Below, one piece after another: positions 6,927-14,652 of a stretch of DNA of 14,702 nt. The DNA comes from an uncultured Bacteroidales bacterium (GTDB taxonomy: Bacteria; Bacteroidota; Bacteroidia; Bacteroidales; P3), in the NCBI GenBank assembly GCA_937906975.1, contig CALCUN010000173.1, forward strand, positions 1 to 14,702. The letters are read 5' to 3'. The stretch's first letter is position 1. Every line of letters begins with the position of its first letter. The notes below the pieces were generated by a model. The model was not told where the DNA came from, ran no database searches, and saw only the letters and a program-made list of their open reading frames with translations. The translations under genes were made by a program, and so were the position numbers.

Positions 6927-8315
6927 TTATTTAATTAAGGTTTTGATTTCTTCTATTATTTTACCAGCTAATTTATTTGCAGATTCTAAATCCTTGCTTT
7001 CAGAATAAATTCTTATAATTGGTTCTGTATTACTTTTTCTTAAATGAACCCATTCTTTTTCTATGTTAATCTTAACGCCATCTATGGTTGAAACCTCATA
7101 ATCTTTGTACTTTTCAGCCATTTGCTCTAAGATATAATCTACATTCATATCCTTTGTAAGTTCTATCTTGTTTTTAGAGATTTCATAGTTTGGATATGTT
7201 GCTCTAAGTTCTGAACATTTCATTTTGCTTTTTGCAAGTAGAGTTAAGAAAAGTGCAATTCCCACCAAGGCATCACGACCATAGTGAATTTCTGGATAAA
7301 TTATTCCTCCGTTTCCTTCTCCTCCTATTACTGCATTGTGCTTTTTCATCATTTCAACCACGTTTACCTCTCCTACAGCAGAAGCAAAATATTGTTGATT
7401 CTTAGCTTCGGTAACATCTCTCAATGCTCTTGTTGAAGACATATTAGAAACGGTTGCGCCAGGTGTGTGTTTTAAAACATAATCTGCAATAGATACCAAT
7501 GTGTATTCTTCAACAAATGGTTGTCCGTTTTCACTTACTATTGCCAATCTATCAACATCTGGGTCCACAATAAAGCCTACATCACATTTTTTCTCTACAA
7601 CTTCATTGCAGATTTGAGTAATATTTTCTGGAAGTGGCTCTGGGTTATGAGGAAATACGCCTGTTGGCTCATCGTTCAAAGCAACAATTTCATTAACTCC
7701 CAATGCCTTTAACAATTTGTTAAGCACAAATCCTCCTGTTGAGCAAACCGCATCGAAAGCAACTCTAAAATTAGCTTGTTTTATCGCTTCTACATCAACA
7801 AGTTTTAGAGCCAATACTTTTTCTATGTGTTTATCAACAGTAGTATCGTCAGTTACGCATTTACCTAATTGAGTTACTTCTGCAAAAAGGTAGTTATCCT
7901 CATCTGCTATTTCTAAAACTCTTTTTCCTTCGCTTGCTGAAATAAATTCTCCTTTGTTATTTAAGAATTTTAGTGCGTTCCATTGCATTGGATTATGACT
8001 TGCAGTAAGGATTATACCAGCATCGGCCTTTAAATCTGTAACTGCAACCTCTACTGTTGGGGTTGTAGAAAGTCCTGTATCGATTACATCTACTCCCATG
8101 CCCATTAAAGTTCCTACAACAAGGTGAGAAACCATTTCTCCTGAGACTCTTGCATCTCTTCCTAAAACAATAGTAATTTTATCCTTACCATAAAGCTCTT
8201 TTATAAAAGAAGCAAATGCTGCTGTAAACTTTACGGTATCAATAGGCGAAAGTCCTTCTGATACTTTACCACCTATTGTTCCTCTAAATCCTGAAATTGA
8301 TTTTATTAATGCCAT
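6927..8315 (-). CDS. glmM: Phosphoglucosamine mutase
   Basis: 462 residues, the usual length in Bacteroidota. An alpha-D-phosphohexomutase, it probably interconverts glucosamine-6-phosphate and glucosamine-1-phosphate for UDP-GlcNAc, the precursor of peptidoglycan and LPS. Visible sites: the phosphoserine loop TASHNP (S106), the Mg-binding DPDVDR (251-256), the sugar-binding GEGNGG (332-337), and the phosphate-binding loop RKSNTEPIIRIY near the C-terminus. The N-terminal SGFRGTIGG is the family's SGIRG with Phe for Ile. The ATG at 8315 gives the normal family start. A clear promoter lies at 8336-8365. The T9SS gene follows after 17 bp. Phosphomannomutase or phosphoglucomutase activity is the main alternative within this superfamily; the overall match favours GlmM. 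Confidence 0.9.
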   Translation of the reverse strand: MALIKSISGFRGTIGGKVSEGLSPIDTVKFTAAFASFIKELYGKDKITIVLGRDARVSGEMVSHLVVGTLMGMGVDVIDTGLSTTPTVEVAVTDLKADAGIILTASHNPMQWNALKFLNNKGEFISASEGKRVLEIADEDNYLFAEVTQLGKCVTDDTTVDKHIEKVLALKLVDVEAIKQANFRVAFDAVCSTGGFVLNKLLKALGVNEIVALNDEPTGVFPHNPEPLPENITQICNEVVEKKCDVGFIVDPDVDRLAIVSENGQPFVEEYTLVSIADYVLKHTPGATVSNMSSTRALRDVTEAKNQQYFASAVGEVNVVEMMKKHNAVIGGEGNGGIIYPEIHYGRDALVGIALFLTLLAKSKMKCSELRATYPNYEISKNKIELTKDMNVDYILEQMAEKYKDYEVSTIDGVKINIEKEWVHLRKSNTEPIIRIYSESKDLESANKLAGKIIEEIKTLIK

Positions 8316-8335
8316 AATAATTCCTTTTTATCGTG

Positions 8336-8365
8336 CAAAGATAAGATTTTTTCACGTAAGACAAA
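8336..8365 (-). promoter_or_regulatory. Bacteroidota-type promoter for glmM
   Basis: On the minus strand, TTTG (8362-8365), an 18-bp spacer and TATCTTTG (8336-8343) form a full match to the TTTG / TAnnTTTG consensus. Transcription should start near 8330, leaving a leader of about 15 nt. It lies in the 60-bp gap after clpB, so glmM has its own start of transcription. Confidence 0.7.
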
Positions 8366-8375
8366 CACTCTTTAT

Positions 8376-10523
8376 CTATTTGATTACCTTAAAGTTTATT
8401 TCATTGTTTGCCACAAGCATTTCAATCTTCATATTCTCAGAGACCGAACCATTTATTAAAAACATTGATAATCTATTTGTTACATACTTTTGAATAGTAC
8501 GTTTTACAGGTCTTGCACCCAGTTCAATATCATATCCTTTTTCAGCTAAAAAATCCACACTTTCAGCCTTTAAAACCAATTCTATATTCTTATATTTCAA
8601 CATCTGCTTCAAATTTTCTAATTGCAAGCCTACAATCTCTCTAATTTGAGCCTTCATTAAAGGTTTAAAGACAACAATTTCATCAATTCTGTTTAAAAAT
8701 TCAGGACGCACGCTTTTTTTCATCACACTCATTATTTCCCTTTTCACTTCCTCCCATTTAGAAATCAAAGCCTCCTTATCCTTCTCCAAATACTCTTGAA
8801 GAATATTAGAACCAATGTTAGAAGTCATTATTATTATAGTATTCTTAAAATCAACCACACGTCCCTTATTGTCAGTCAAACGTCCATCTTCCAAAACCTG
8901 CAACAAAATATTAAATACATCAGGGTGAGCCTTTTCAATCTCGTCCAAAAGAATTATAGAATAAGGTTTTCTTCTCACAGCCTCAGTAAGCAAACCACTT
9001 TCCTCGTAACCAACATACCCAGGAGGCGCTCCAATCAAACGAGATACAGTATGTCTTTCTTGATACTCGCTCATATCAATCCTTATCATTAAATCGTCCT
9101 TATCAAACAACTGCTCAGCCAAAGCTTTTGCTAATTCGGTTTTACCAACACCTGTGCTACCAAGAAAAGCAAAAGAACCAATAGGACGTCTCTTATCATT
9201 CAATCCCGAACGACTACGTCTAATAGAATCAGACACAGCTTTGATTGCCTCTTCTTGTCCTATCACTCTACGATTCAAAGCCTTTTCCAAATTCAACAAC
9301 TTATCCTTTTCACTTTCCATCATTTTAGCCAAAGGAATACCTGTCCAACGAGAAACAACCTCTGCAATATGATTATAATCTACCTCTTCTGTAATCAAAG
9401 CCCCTGAGACTTGAAGTTCTTTTAATTGATTCTTATAATTTTCCAAATCTGTCTCAGCTTGTTTTATCTTTCCATAACGAAGTTGTGCTACTTTTCCATA
9501 ATCACCCTCCATTTCCGCTTTACTTGCCTCGAACTTATAGGTCTCAATCTTTTTAACCTCACCTTGAATCGCATCAACAATTTTCTTTTGTGCCAACCAC
9601 TTTTCTTTTAATAAGTCTCTGTCTTTTTTTAACGTATCAATCTGCAACGAAAGTTCCTCTACCTTTTTCTCATCTTTTTCTTTCTTGATTGCAACTCGTT
9701 CAATCTCCAACTGCATAAGCTTTCTTTCCAACTCATCTAACTCCTCAGGAGAAGAATCTATTTCCATACGAAGTTTAGCCGCAGCCTCATCAATCAAATC
9801 TATTGCTTTATCTGGCAAAAACCTATTTGTAATATAACGATTCGACATCTCAGCTGCCGCAACTATAGCCGCATCCTTTATTCTCACGTGATGATGCACT
9901 TCATATCTTTCTTTTAATCCACGAAGTATGCTAATTGTATCCTCAACACTTGGTTCGTCTATCATTACCATTTGAAAACGTCTTTCCAAGGCTTTATCTT
10001 TTTCAAAATATTTTTGATATTCGTTTAGCGTTGTAGCACCTATTGCTCTAAGTTCTCCACGAGCCAAGGCAGGCTTTAAGAGATTTGCCGCATCCATCGC
10101 ACCCTCACCCGCTCCTGCTCCAACTAAGGTGTGTATTTCATCAATAAAAAGAATTATTTCTCCATTTGAAGCTATCAATTCATTGATAACCCCCTTTAAT
10201 CTCTCCTCAAACTCTCCTTTATACTTAGCCCCTGCAATCAAAGCTCCCATATCCAAAGAGTAAATCAACTTATCCTTTAAATTTTCTGGTACATCTTTCT
10301 TAAAAATTCTTTGAGCCAATCCTTCTGCAATCGCAGTTTTTCCAACACCTGGCTCTCCCACCAAAACAGGATTATTCTTTGTTCTACGAGAAAGGATTTG
10401 TAGAACTCTACGTATTTGTTCATCTCGTCCAATCACGGGATCTAATTTCCCATCTCTTGCCTCTGCAATGAGATTATGTGCAAAACGATTAAGATTGTCT
10501 AATTTTAATTTTGTTGTTTCCAT
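8376..10523 (-). CDS. clpB: ClpB/Hsp104-type AAA+ disaggregase lacking the N-terminal domain
   Basis: 715 residues, against about 860 for typical ClpB. It is the ATP-driven ring that, with DnaK, pulls polypeptides out of aggregates in the cytosol. AAA-1: Walker A GEPGVGKT (56-63) and Walker B FIDE with D128-E129. The coiled-coil M domain, rich in Lys and Glu, follows AAA-1, which separates ClpB from ClpA and ClpC. AAA-2: Walker A GSTGVGKT (455-462) and Walker B LLDE with D527-E528. Both ATPase sites look intact. The N-terminal Clp-N domain (about 145 residues) is absent: the protein begins in the linker just before [15 protein letters not shown], like the short ClpB-80 form that E. coli makes from an internal start. 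Only 199 bp separate the start from the divergent gene at 10723, so the domain is not hidden upstream. The next gene, glmM, has its own promoter. Confidence 0.95.
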   Translation of the reverse strand: METTKLKLDNLNRFAHNLIAEARDGKLDPVIGRDEQIRRVLQILSRRTKNNPVLVGEPGVGKTAIAEGLAQRIFKKDVPENLKDKLIYSLDMGALIAGAKYKGEFEERLKGVINELIASNGEIILFIDEIHTLVGAGAGEGAMDAANLLKPALARGELRAIGATTLNEYQKYFEKDKALERRFQMVMIDEPSVEDTISILRGLKERYEVHHHVRIKDAAIVAAAEMSNRYITNRFLPDKAIDLIDEAAAKLRMEIDSSPEELDELERKLMQLEIERVAIKKEKDEKKVEELSLQIDTLKKDRDLLKEKWLAQKKIVDAIQGEVKKIETYKFEASKAEMEGDYGKVAQLRYGKIKQAETDLENYKNQLKELQVSGALITEEVDYNHIAEVVSRWTGIPLAKMMESEKDKLLNLEKALNRRVIGQEEAIKAVSDSIRRSRSGLNDKRRPIGSFAFLGSTGVGKTELAKALAEQLFDKDDLMIRIDMSEYQERHTVSRLIGAPPGYVGYEESGLLTEAVRRKPYSIILLDEIEKAHPDVFNILLQVLEDGRLTDNKGRVVDFKNTIIIMTSNIGSNILQEYLEKDKEALISKWEEVKREIMSVMKKSVRPEFLNRIDEIVVFKPLMKAQIREIVGLQLENLKQMLKYKNIELVLKAESVDFLAEKGYDIELGARPVKRTIQKYVTNRLSMFLINGSVSENMKIEMLVANNEINFKVIK

Positions 10524-10722
10524 ATTTTATTGTTTTAAATTTCACAGATATAACAGAAAAAAACGTTCCGAGTTCTCAAAAACGACAAATTGTCATAATA
10601 TTGCTTTAGATAAAAAAAATATTTCTTAGAGAAAGTGTAACATTTTCTTTGACTTATTTGTCTATTATTATGATATAAATTATTATTTTTGCCTTAAATA
10701 TAAAATAAAACAAACAATCACT
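10524..10722. promoter_or_regulatory. Divergent intergenic region between clpB and the thioredoxin-like pair
   Basis: This 199-bp AT-rich gap must hold both promoters. For clpB, TATCTGTG at 10543-10550 (minus strand) is one mismatch from TAnnTTTG, but no well-spaced TTTG is seen. A short inverted repeat, GACAA-A-TTGTC (10584-10594), could be a regulator site; no known heat-shock operator such as CIRCE (TTAGCACTC) is present. No remnant of a ClpB N-terminal domain is found here. Confidence 0.4.
10657..10691 (+). promoter_or_regulatory. Probable promoter of the DUF4369/thioredoxin gene pair
   Basis: TATTTTTG at 10684-10691 matches the -7 element TAnnTTTG. The nearest TTTG upstream (10657-10660) leaves a 23-bp spacer, longer than the 18 bp seen for glmM, so the -33 element is uncertain. 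Transcription should begin near 10698, about 25 nt before the ATG at 10723. Confidence 0.45.
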
Positions 10723-12144
10723 ATGAAACATTTAAGAAAATACGCCTTATTATTGCTTCTTGTTTTTTGCAATCAACAAGCTTTTTCACAATATGAAATA
10801 AAATTAGAAATATCTGAAAGCAAGGACACAGCTCTTATTTTAGGACATTATTATCTTGACAAGACTTACGCCTTAGATACCGCATGGAATAAAAACAACA
10901 CTTTCACTTTCAAATCCAAGGACAAGAAATTAGAAAGTGGCATTTACTTTTTTAGCGATTTAAAGGGAAGATTTGTTGAGGTAATGATAGATAACGAAGA
11001 AAAAATCAAGCTAAAAACAAAGGATGCTAATTGGAATGAATTTATGCAGGTGAAAACCGGTAGCAAAGAATTGAAAGCATATTTTGAATACATGCAACAC
11101 ACCGAGCGAGTTCAGCAAAAAGCAAAAGAATTAATGGATAAAAAAGTTACAAAAGAGGTTTATGACAAAGAAATCAAAGCATTAAGCCTTGTAAACGATA
11201 GCATAAAACAAGCATTCATTGAAAAATATCCTGATTACTTACTTTCAAAAGTCTTTAACGCAACAAAACCGATAACAGTTCCCGATTTTGAAATGCCAAC
11301 AAAAGAAGATGGCACAGCCGACTCAGCAAAATGGAATGCACAACGTTGGTATTATTATAAAAATCACTACTTCGACAACATAGACCTTTCTTGTGCAGGA
11401 TTGTTACGCACACCTAAAATGATTTTTCATCAAAACTACAATCGCTATTGGGACGAGGTAATGAAATATGAAAGAACAGATTCAATAATTGAATACGCCC
11501 ACAAAGTGATTGCAAAAGCAAAAGATTCAAAAGGCATGAAACGTTTTTTGATTCACAACATAACAGAACGCTATCTTCAAAGTCCATATATGGGACACGA
11601 CAAAATATATGTAGAACTAATAAAAGCCTATTACGAAACAGGCATTGCCGATTGGGTTTCACCCTCAGACATAGATAAAAACGTAGAAAGAGCACACAAA
11701 TGGGAAAACATATTGTTAGGAAAACACGTACCAGACTTAGCATGTATGGATTCAGCAAACGTATGGCATAGTACAAAGGATTGCGATAAAGACTACAAAA
11801 TCATACTCTTTTGGTCGCCAGGTTGTGGACACTGTTCAATAGAAGTTCCTAAATACGACAAATTCTATAAAGAAAAGAAAGATATTTATTCAGTAGAGAT
11901 ATTTGCAATAAACACAGAAAGCGACCTTGAGGCTTGGAAAAAATTCATAAAAGAAAAAGACCTACAATGGATAAACCTTAATGGATTGGTTGCAAACTAT
12001 GATTGGAGAGAATATTTCGACATAGAAAAAACACCAATTATGTTTATCTTGGATAAAGACAACAAAATAGTTGCAAAAAATGTACCTGCTGACAACATAG
12101 AACAAATAATAAAAGCCTTAAAAGAAGGAAGATTTAACTATTAA
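10723..12144 (+). CDS. Exported TlpA-like thioredoxin-fold protein with DUF4369 N-terminus
   Basis: 473 residues. A signal peptide covers 1-22 (cut before QYEIKL). Residues about 24-120 have the DUF4369 layout (beta-rich, 'TALILGHYYLDKTYALDTAW' followed by 'GIYFFSD'). The middle (about 120-340) is helical and resembles DUF5106. The C-terminus (about 340-473) is a thioredoxin fold with active site WSPGCGHC, catalytic cysteines C368 and C371, and the cis-proline in KTPIMFIL. Such proteins act in the periplasm on protein disulfides or thiols, usually as reductants; the substrate is unknown. The ATG is followed by a normal Lys/Arg-positive signal start. The next gene, a diverged relative of the same architecture, follows after 11 bp, so the two form an operon. 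Divergent from clpB. Confidence 0.88.
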   Translation: MKHLRKYALLLLLVFCNQQAFSQYEIKLEISESKDTALILGHYYLDKTYALDTAWNKNNTFTFKSKDKKLESGIYFFSDLKGRFVEVMIDNEEKIKLKTKDANWNEFMQVKTGSKELKAYFEYMQHTERVQQKAKELMDKKVTKEVYDKEIKALSLVNDSIKQAFIEKYPDYLLSKVFNATKPITVPDFEMPTKEDGTADSAKWNAQRWYYYKNHYFDNIDLSCAGLLRTPKMIFHQNYNRYWDEVMKYERTDSIIEYAHKVIAKAKDSKGMKRFLIHNITERYLQSPYMGHDKIYVELIKAYYETGIADWVSPSDIDKNVERAHKWENILLGKHVPDLACMDSANVWHSTKDCDKDYKIILFWSPGCGHCSIEVPKYDKFYKEKKDIYSVEIFAINTESDLEAWKKFIKEKDLQWINLNGLVANYDWREYFDIEKTPIMFILDKDNKIVAKNVPADNIEQIIKALKEGRFNY

Positions 12145-12155
12145 ACAAATAAAAC

Positions 12156-13502
12156 ATGAAAAAACATATAATTGCCTTTATTTTTTCATTAATTGCAATA
12201 TTACCCCTTTGCTCTCAAACCACGCATTATAGAGTTACTCTTTGGATTCACCAAATAGAAGATTCAACTATTTATATACATTCTTCTTATGGCGAGAAAG
12301 AGCGTTTTCTTTTAGACTCTTTGCAAATACAACGCGATGGTAGTTTTATTTTGGAGGGAGATTTTCGACAAGGAATCGTTGTTGTATCAAATAAATATCA
12401 AAAATACTTTTCCTTTATCTTAGACAAAAATCCTGTTTTCTCAATAGACATGTATCCAGACGGCTATTTTGAGGTAACAGGCTGTAAGGAAAATGCGCTA
12501 TATCTTGAATATCAAAAGCGAAACAAAGAACTAAAACAATTAACCAGAGGATACGAAAATCAAATCAAACAATATCCTGAAAACAAAGACTCTCTTATTG
12601 ACCTTATAAAAAAGGCTAATACAATTTTTAACCAATATCAAGATTCGTTTTTTAAGAACAATCCTAACAATCTAATGACTTCGCTTTTAAAGTCAATGCA
12701 AAATCCAACTCCTAATCCTAATTTTTTTGAACGAGGCAAATTAATAAAAGGAAAAGAATTAGAATACGCATACGATTGTCGCATAAGATATTGGGAAAAC
12801 TTTGATTTCAAGGACCAAAGACTGATTTCCACACCTTATTTTTATAAGAAATTCAAAACCTATATTGAAAAAATCACAATGCAAACCGCCGATTCTGTTT
12901 ATAGAGCAATGGAAGATTTTATCAATATAGCACAACGAAAAGGCGATACTATATATTCAAAATACATAGTTAATCTTTATTTAGAAAAACTACCTTTAAT
13001 GCCATTTTCTTTTAATGAAAATCTCTATGTTCAAATAGTTGAAAATCTCCTCAACAAAGGAAGATGTCCTTGGTTAAGTCTTAGCGAAATTGAAACTCAC
13101 AATATAAACACCGAAGCAATAAAACCATTTCTTCCTGGCAATAAATTTCCAAATATAAACGGACTTTATGATACAAAGGCTAAATACACCATTGTTCATT
13201 TCCATTCTTCTACTTGTGAGAGTTGCAAAAAAAATATTGAAAACTTAATTGATTTCTACAATAACGACTCAAAGAAATACGATGCTAAGATAATATCTAT
13301 CAATGTTGGAGAAAAAACCGACAAGCCAATGTATCCTTGGGCAAATTTAGATATTGAACCTCAAATATTAAAGCAAAAATACGGTATAGACATAATACGT
13401 ACTCCAGAGGTCTATATTTTGGATAGCGAAAAGAAGGTTTTAAACAAGACTGTCATCTATTCCCATATCAAAAAAGCGATAGAGGATTGGGAAATCTTTT
13501 AA
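12156..13502 (+). CDS. Second exported DUF4369/thioredoxin-like protein, CESC active site
   Basis: 448 residues. A signal peptide covers about 1-20 (MKKHIIAFIFSLIAILPLCS); the LPLC sequence is not a good lipobox, so a soluble periplasmic form is more likely than a lipoprotein. The architecture repeats that of the upstream gene: a beta-rich N-terminal domain (22-110; 'STIYIHSSYGEKERFLLDSL'), a helical middle, and a thioredoxin fold from about 325. The active site is HSSTCESCKK (C354, C357) without the usual Trp and Gly, and the cis-proline is in RTPEVYIL. Both cysteines remain, so redox activity is still possible, but the redox potential and partner may differ from the CGHC protein. It lies 11 bp after the first gene. 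Its stop overlaps the stop of the convergent small gene by 2 bp (13500-13501). Confidence 0.82.
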   Translation: MKKHIIAFIFSLIAILPLCSQTTHYRVTLWIHQIEDSTIYIHSSYGEKERFLLDSLQIQRDGSFILEGDFRQGIVVVSNKYQKYFSFILDKNPVFSIDMYPDGYFEVTGCKENALYLEYQKRNKELKQLTRGYENQIKQYPENKDSLIDLIKKANTIFNQYQDSFFKNNPNNLMTSLLKSMQNPTPNPNFFERGKLIKGKELEYAYDCRIRYWENFDFKDQRLISTPYFYKKFKTYIEKITMQTADSVYRAMEDFINIAQRKGDTIYSKYIVNLYLEKLPLMPFSFNENLYVQIVENLLNKGRCPWLSLSEIETHNINTEAIKPFLPGNKFPNINGLYDTKAKYTIVHFHSSTCESCKKNIENLIDFYNNDSKKYDAKIISINVGEKTDKPMYPWANLDIEPQILKQKYGIDIIRTPEVYILDSEKKVLNKTVIYSHIKKAIEDWEIF

Positions 13503-13714
13503 TCAAAAATATTCATCTGCTTTGGCTTGAAAAGTTCTAATTGATTTTCAGCCTCAGTCTTTACTGGCTCAACATTTTCTACAAGAAAATCGTGCAAAAT
13601 CTTTTTAATTGCACGTTTAGGCGTAGATTTGTTTGACAAACAATACTTTACAAGTAATTTTTCGTCCTTTTGCGATAGAGCAATCTTTATATTTTTAGAT
13701 TTTTGTTTTTTCAT
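13499..13714 (-). CDS. Small basic protein, ribbon-helix-helix-like, with two clamp-type C-terminal motifs
   Basis: 71 residues from the ATG at 13714 (MKKQKSKNIKIALS). A 6-residue extension is possible only from a TTG at 13732 and would run closer to the divergent kdsA promoter. The N-terminal half is strongly basic and has a strand-helix-helix pattern (IKIALS / QKDEKLLVKYCLSN / TPKRAIKKILHDFL), as in ribbon-helix-helix DNA-binding proteins; this is inferred from pattern, not from a recognised family. The acidic linker is followed by QLELF (58-62) and QMNIF (66-70), both close to the bacterial sliding-clamp-binding consensus QL(S/D)LF. The gene is convergent with the thioredoxin gene, stop codons overlapping, and divergent from kdsA with a 53-bp gap. 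Function unknown. Confidence 0.65.
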   Translation of the reverse strand: MKKQKSKNIKIALSQKDEKLLVKYCLSNKSTPKRAIKKILHDFLVENVEPVKTEAENQLELFKPKQMNIFD

Positions 13715-13737
13715 TTCTGAAAATTTTCTCAACTTTG
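13702..13737 (+). promoter_or_regulatory. Weak candidate promoter for kdsA
   Basis: CAACTTTG at 13730-13737 differs from TAnnTTTG at one position. TTTG at 13702-13705 is the nearest -33 candidate, with a long 24-bp spacer. CTTTG-TACAT-CAAAG (13733-13747) is a small inverted repeat over the expected start of transcription and could serve both this gene and the divergent small gene. Confidence 0.25.
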
Positions 13738-13767
13738 TACATCAAAGTGCGAAAATACAAAAAAATA

Positions 13768-14574
13768 ATGGAACTTTATAAAAATCTAAAAGACAATTCA
13801 GATAATTTTTTCTTAATGGCAGGACCTTGTGTTGTAGAAAACGAGCAAATGCCCTTTGAAATATGTGAGAGATTAAAAGAAATATGTGAGAGATTAAATA
13901 TAAAACTAATTTTTAAAGCCTCATATAGAAAAGCAAATCGTTCAAGAATAGATTCTTTCAGCGGAATTGGCGATGAAAAAGCGTTGAAAATTCTTGGAGA
14001 AATAAGAGAAAAATATCAATTACCCGTAGTTACCGACATTCATTCAGCACAAGAGGCTGAAATGGCAGCAGAATATGTAGATATATTGCAAATTCCTGCC
14101 TTTCTTTGCAGACAAACCGATTTGCTTCTTGCAGCAGCGAATACGAACAAAATAATAAATATAAAGAAAGGACAGTTTCTTTCTGCTCAATCAATGAAAC
14201 ACGTTGCGGATAAGGTGAAATCTGCCAATAATGAAAAGATTATCCTAACCGATAGAGGCACAATGTTTGGTTATCAAGATTTAATTGTAGATTTTCGCTC
14301 AATTCCTATTATGCAGTCTTTTGATTATCCTGTTGTAATGGACATTACTCATTCTCTTCAACAGCCTAATCAATCGGAAGGCGTAAGCGGTGGTTTGCCT
14401 CAAATGATAGAAACTATTGCAAAGGCTGCAATCGCAGTTGGAGCTAATGGAATCTTTATGGAAACTCACCCAAATCCAGCTCAAGCCCTTAGTGATGGAA
14501 AAAATATGTTAGCATTAGACCAAGTAGAAGTGCTTTTAGAAAAATTAGTAAAAATCAGAAAATCTTTATTTTAA
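13768..14574 (+). CDS. kdsA: 3-deoxy-8-phosphooctulonate (Kdo-8-P) synthase, metal-dependent class
   Basis: 268 residues from the ATG at 13768; an 11-residue longer form would need a TTG start at 13735. The enzyme condenses phosphoenolpyruvate with arabinose-5-phosphate to make Kdo-8-phosphate, the first committed step to the Kdo of LPS, in the cytosol. Family blocks: LMAGPCVVEN (16-25), FKASYRKANRSR, VTDIHSAQEAE, DILQIPAFLCRQTDLL, KKGQFLSA and MDITHSLQQP. C21 in AGPC (Asn in the metal-free class), H195, E232 and D243 match the four metal ligands of the Aquifex enzyme (C11, H185, E222, D233), all with an offset of exactly 10. It is therefore the metal-dependent class. The coding sequence contains a 20-bp direct repeat at 13858-13898, giving EICERLK-EICERLN in helix 1. 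No other LPS gene is adjacent. Confidence 0.95.
   Translation: MELYKNLKDNSDNFFLMAGPCVVENEQMPFEICERLKEICERLNIKLIFKASYRKANRSRIDSFSGIGDEKALKILGEIREKYQLPVVTDIHSAQEAEMAAEYVDILQIPAFLCRQTDLLLAAANTNKIINIKKGQFLSAQSMKHVADKVKSANNEKIILTDRGTMFGYQDLIVDFRSIPIMQSFDYPVVMDITHSLQQPNQSEGVSGGLPQMIETIAKAAIAVGANGIFMETHPNPAQALSDGKNMLALDQVEVLLEKLVKIRKSLF
13858..13898 (+). repeat. 20-bp direct repeat inside kdsA
   Basis: GAAATATGTGAGAGATTAAA occurs at 13858-13877 and again at 13879-13898, a period of 21 bp (7 codons). It encodes EICERLK then EICERLN. The spacing from the preceding Met to the conserved IFKAS block is the same 23 residues as I recall for ordinary Bacteroides KdsA, so the repeat seems to have replaced sequence rather than added length. 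Confidence 0.8.
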
Positions 14575-14580
14575 GACCCC

Positions 14581-14640
14581 GAAAATTTTTTCTTAGCTTT
14601 AGAATTTTTTTTCTTAGCTTTAGAAAATTTTTTCTTTGAT
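14581..14640 (+). repeat. Three 21-bp tandem units downstream of kdsA
   Basis: TTTTTTCTTAGCTTTAGAA at 14586-14604 is repeated with two extra T at 14605-14625, and a degenerate third copy (TTTTTTCTTTGATTTA) follows from 14628. The C of the CTT core falls at 14592, 14613 and 14634, exactly 21 bp apart. It fills the gap between kdsA and the insertion-sequence end. There is no strong stem, so it is not a classical terminator, though the T-runs might help transcription end. Confidence 0.65.
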
Positions 14641-14652
14641 TTAAAAAATGTA

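Noticed and set aside
10584..10594. GACAA-A-TTGTC as a heat-shock operator of clpB
   Set aside because: Five-base arms are short for AT-rich DNA and do not match CIRCE or another heat-shock site I can name; kept only as a note in the intergenic entry.
10524..10722. Frameshifted N-terminal domain of ClpB upstream of clpB
   Set aside because: Only 199 bp are available, about half of what is needed, and no Clp-N-like peptide is seen.
12156..12221. Lipoprotein signal in the second thioredoxin-like protein
   Set aside because: The sequence before the cysteine is LPLC, with Leu at -1 where Gly, Ala or Ser is expected.
13735..13767. Longer kdsA form from a TTG codon
   Set aside because: The ATG at 13768 gives the usual distance to the AGPC block, and the extra region overlaps the expected promoter.
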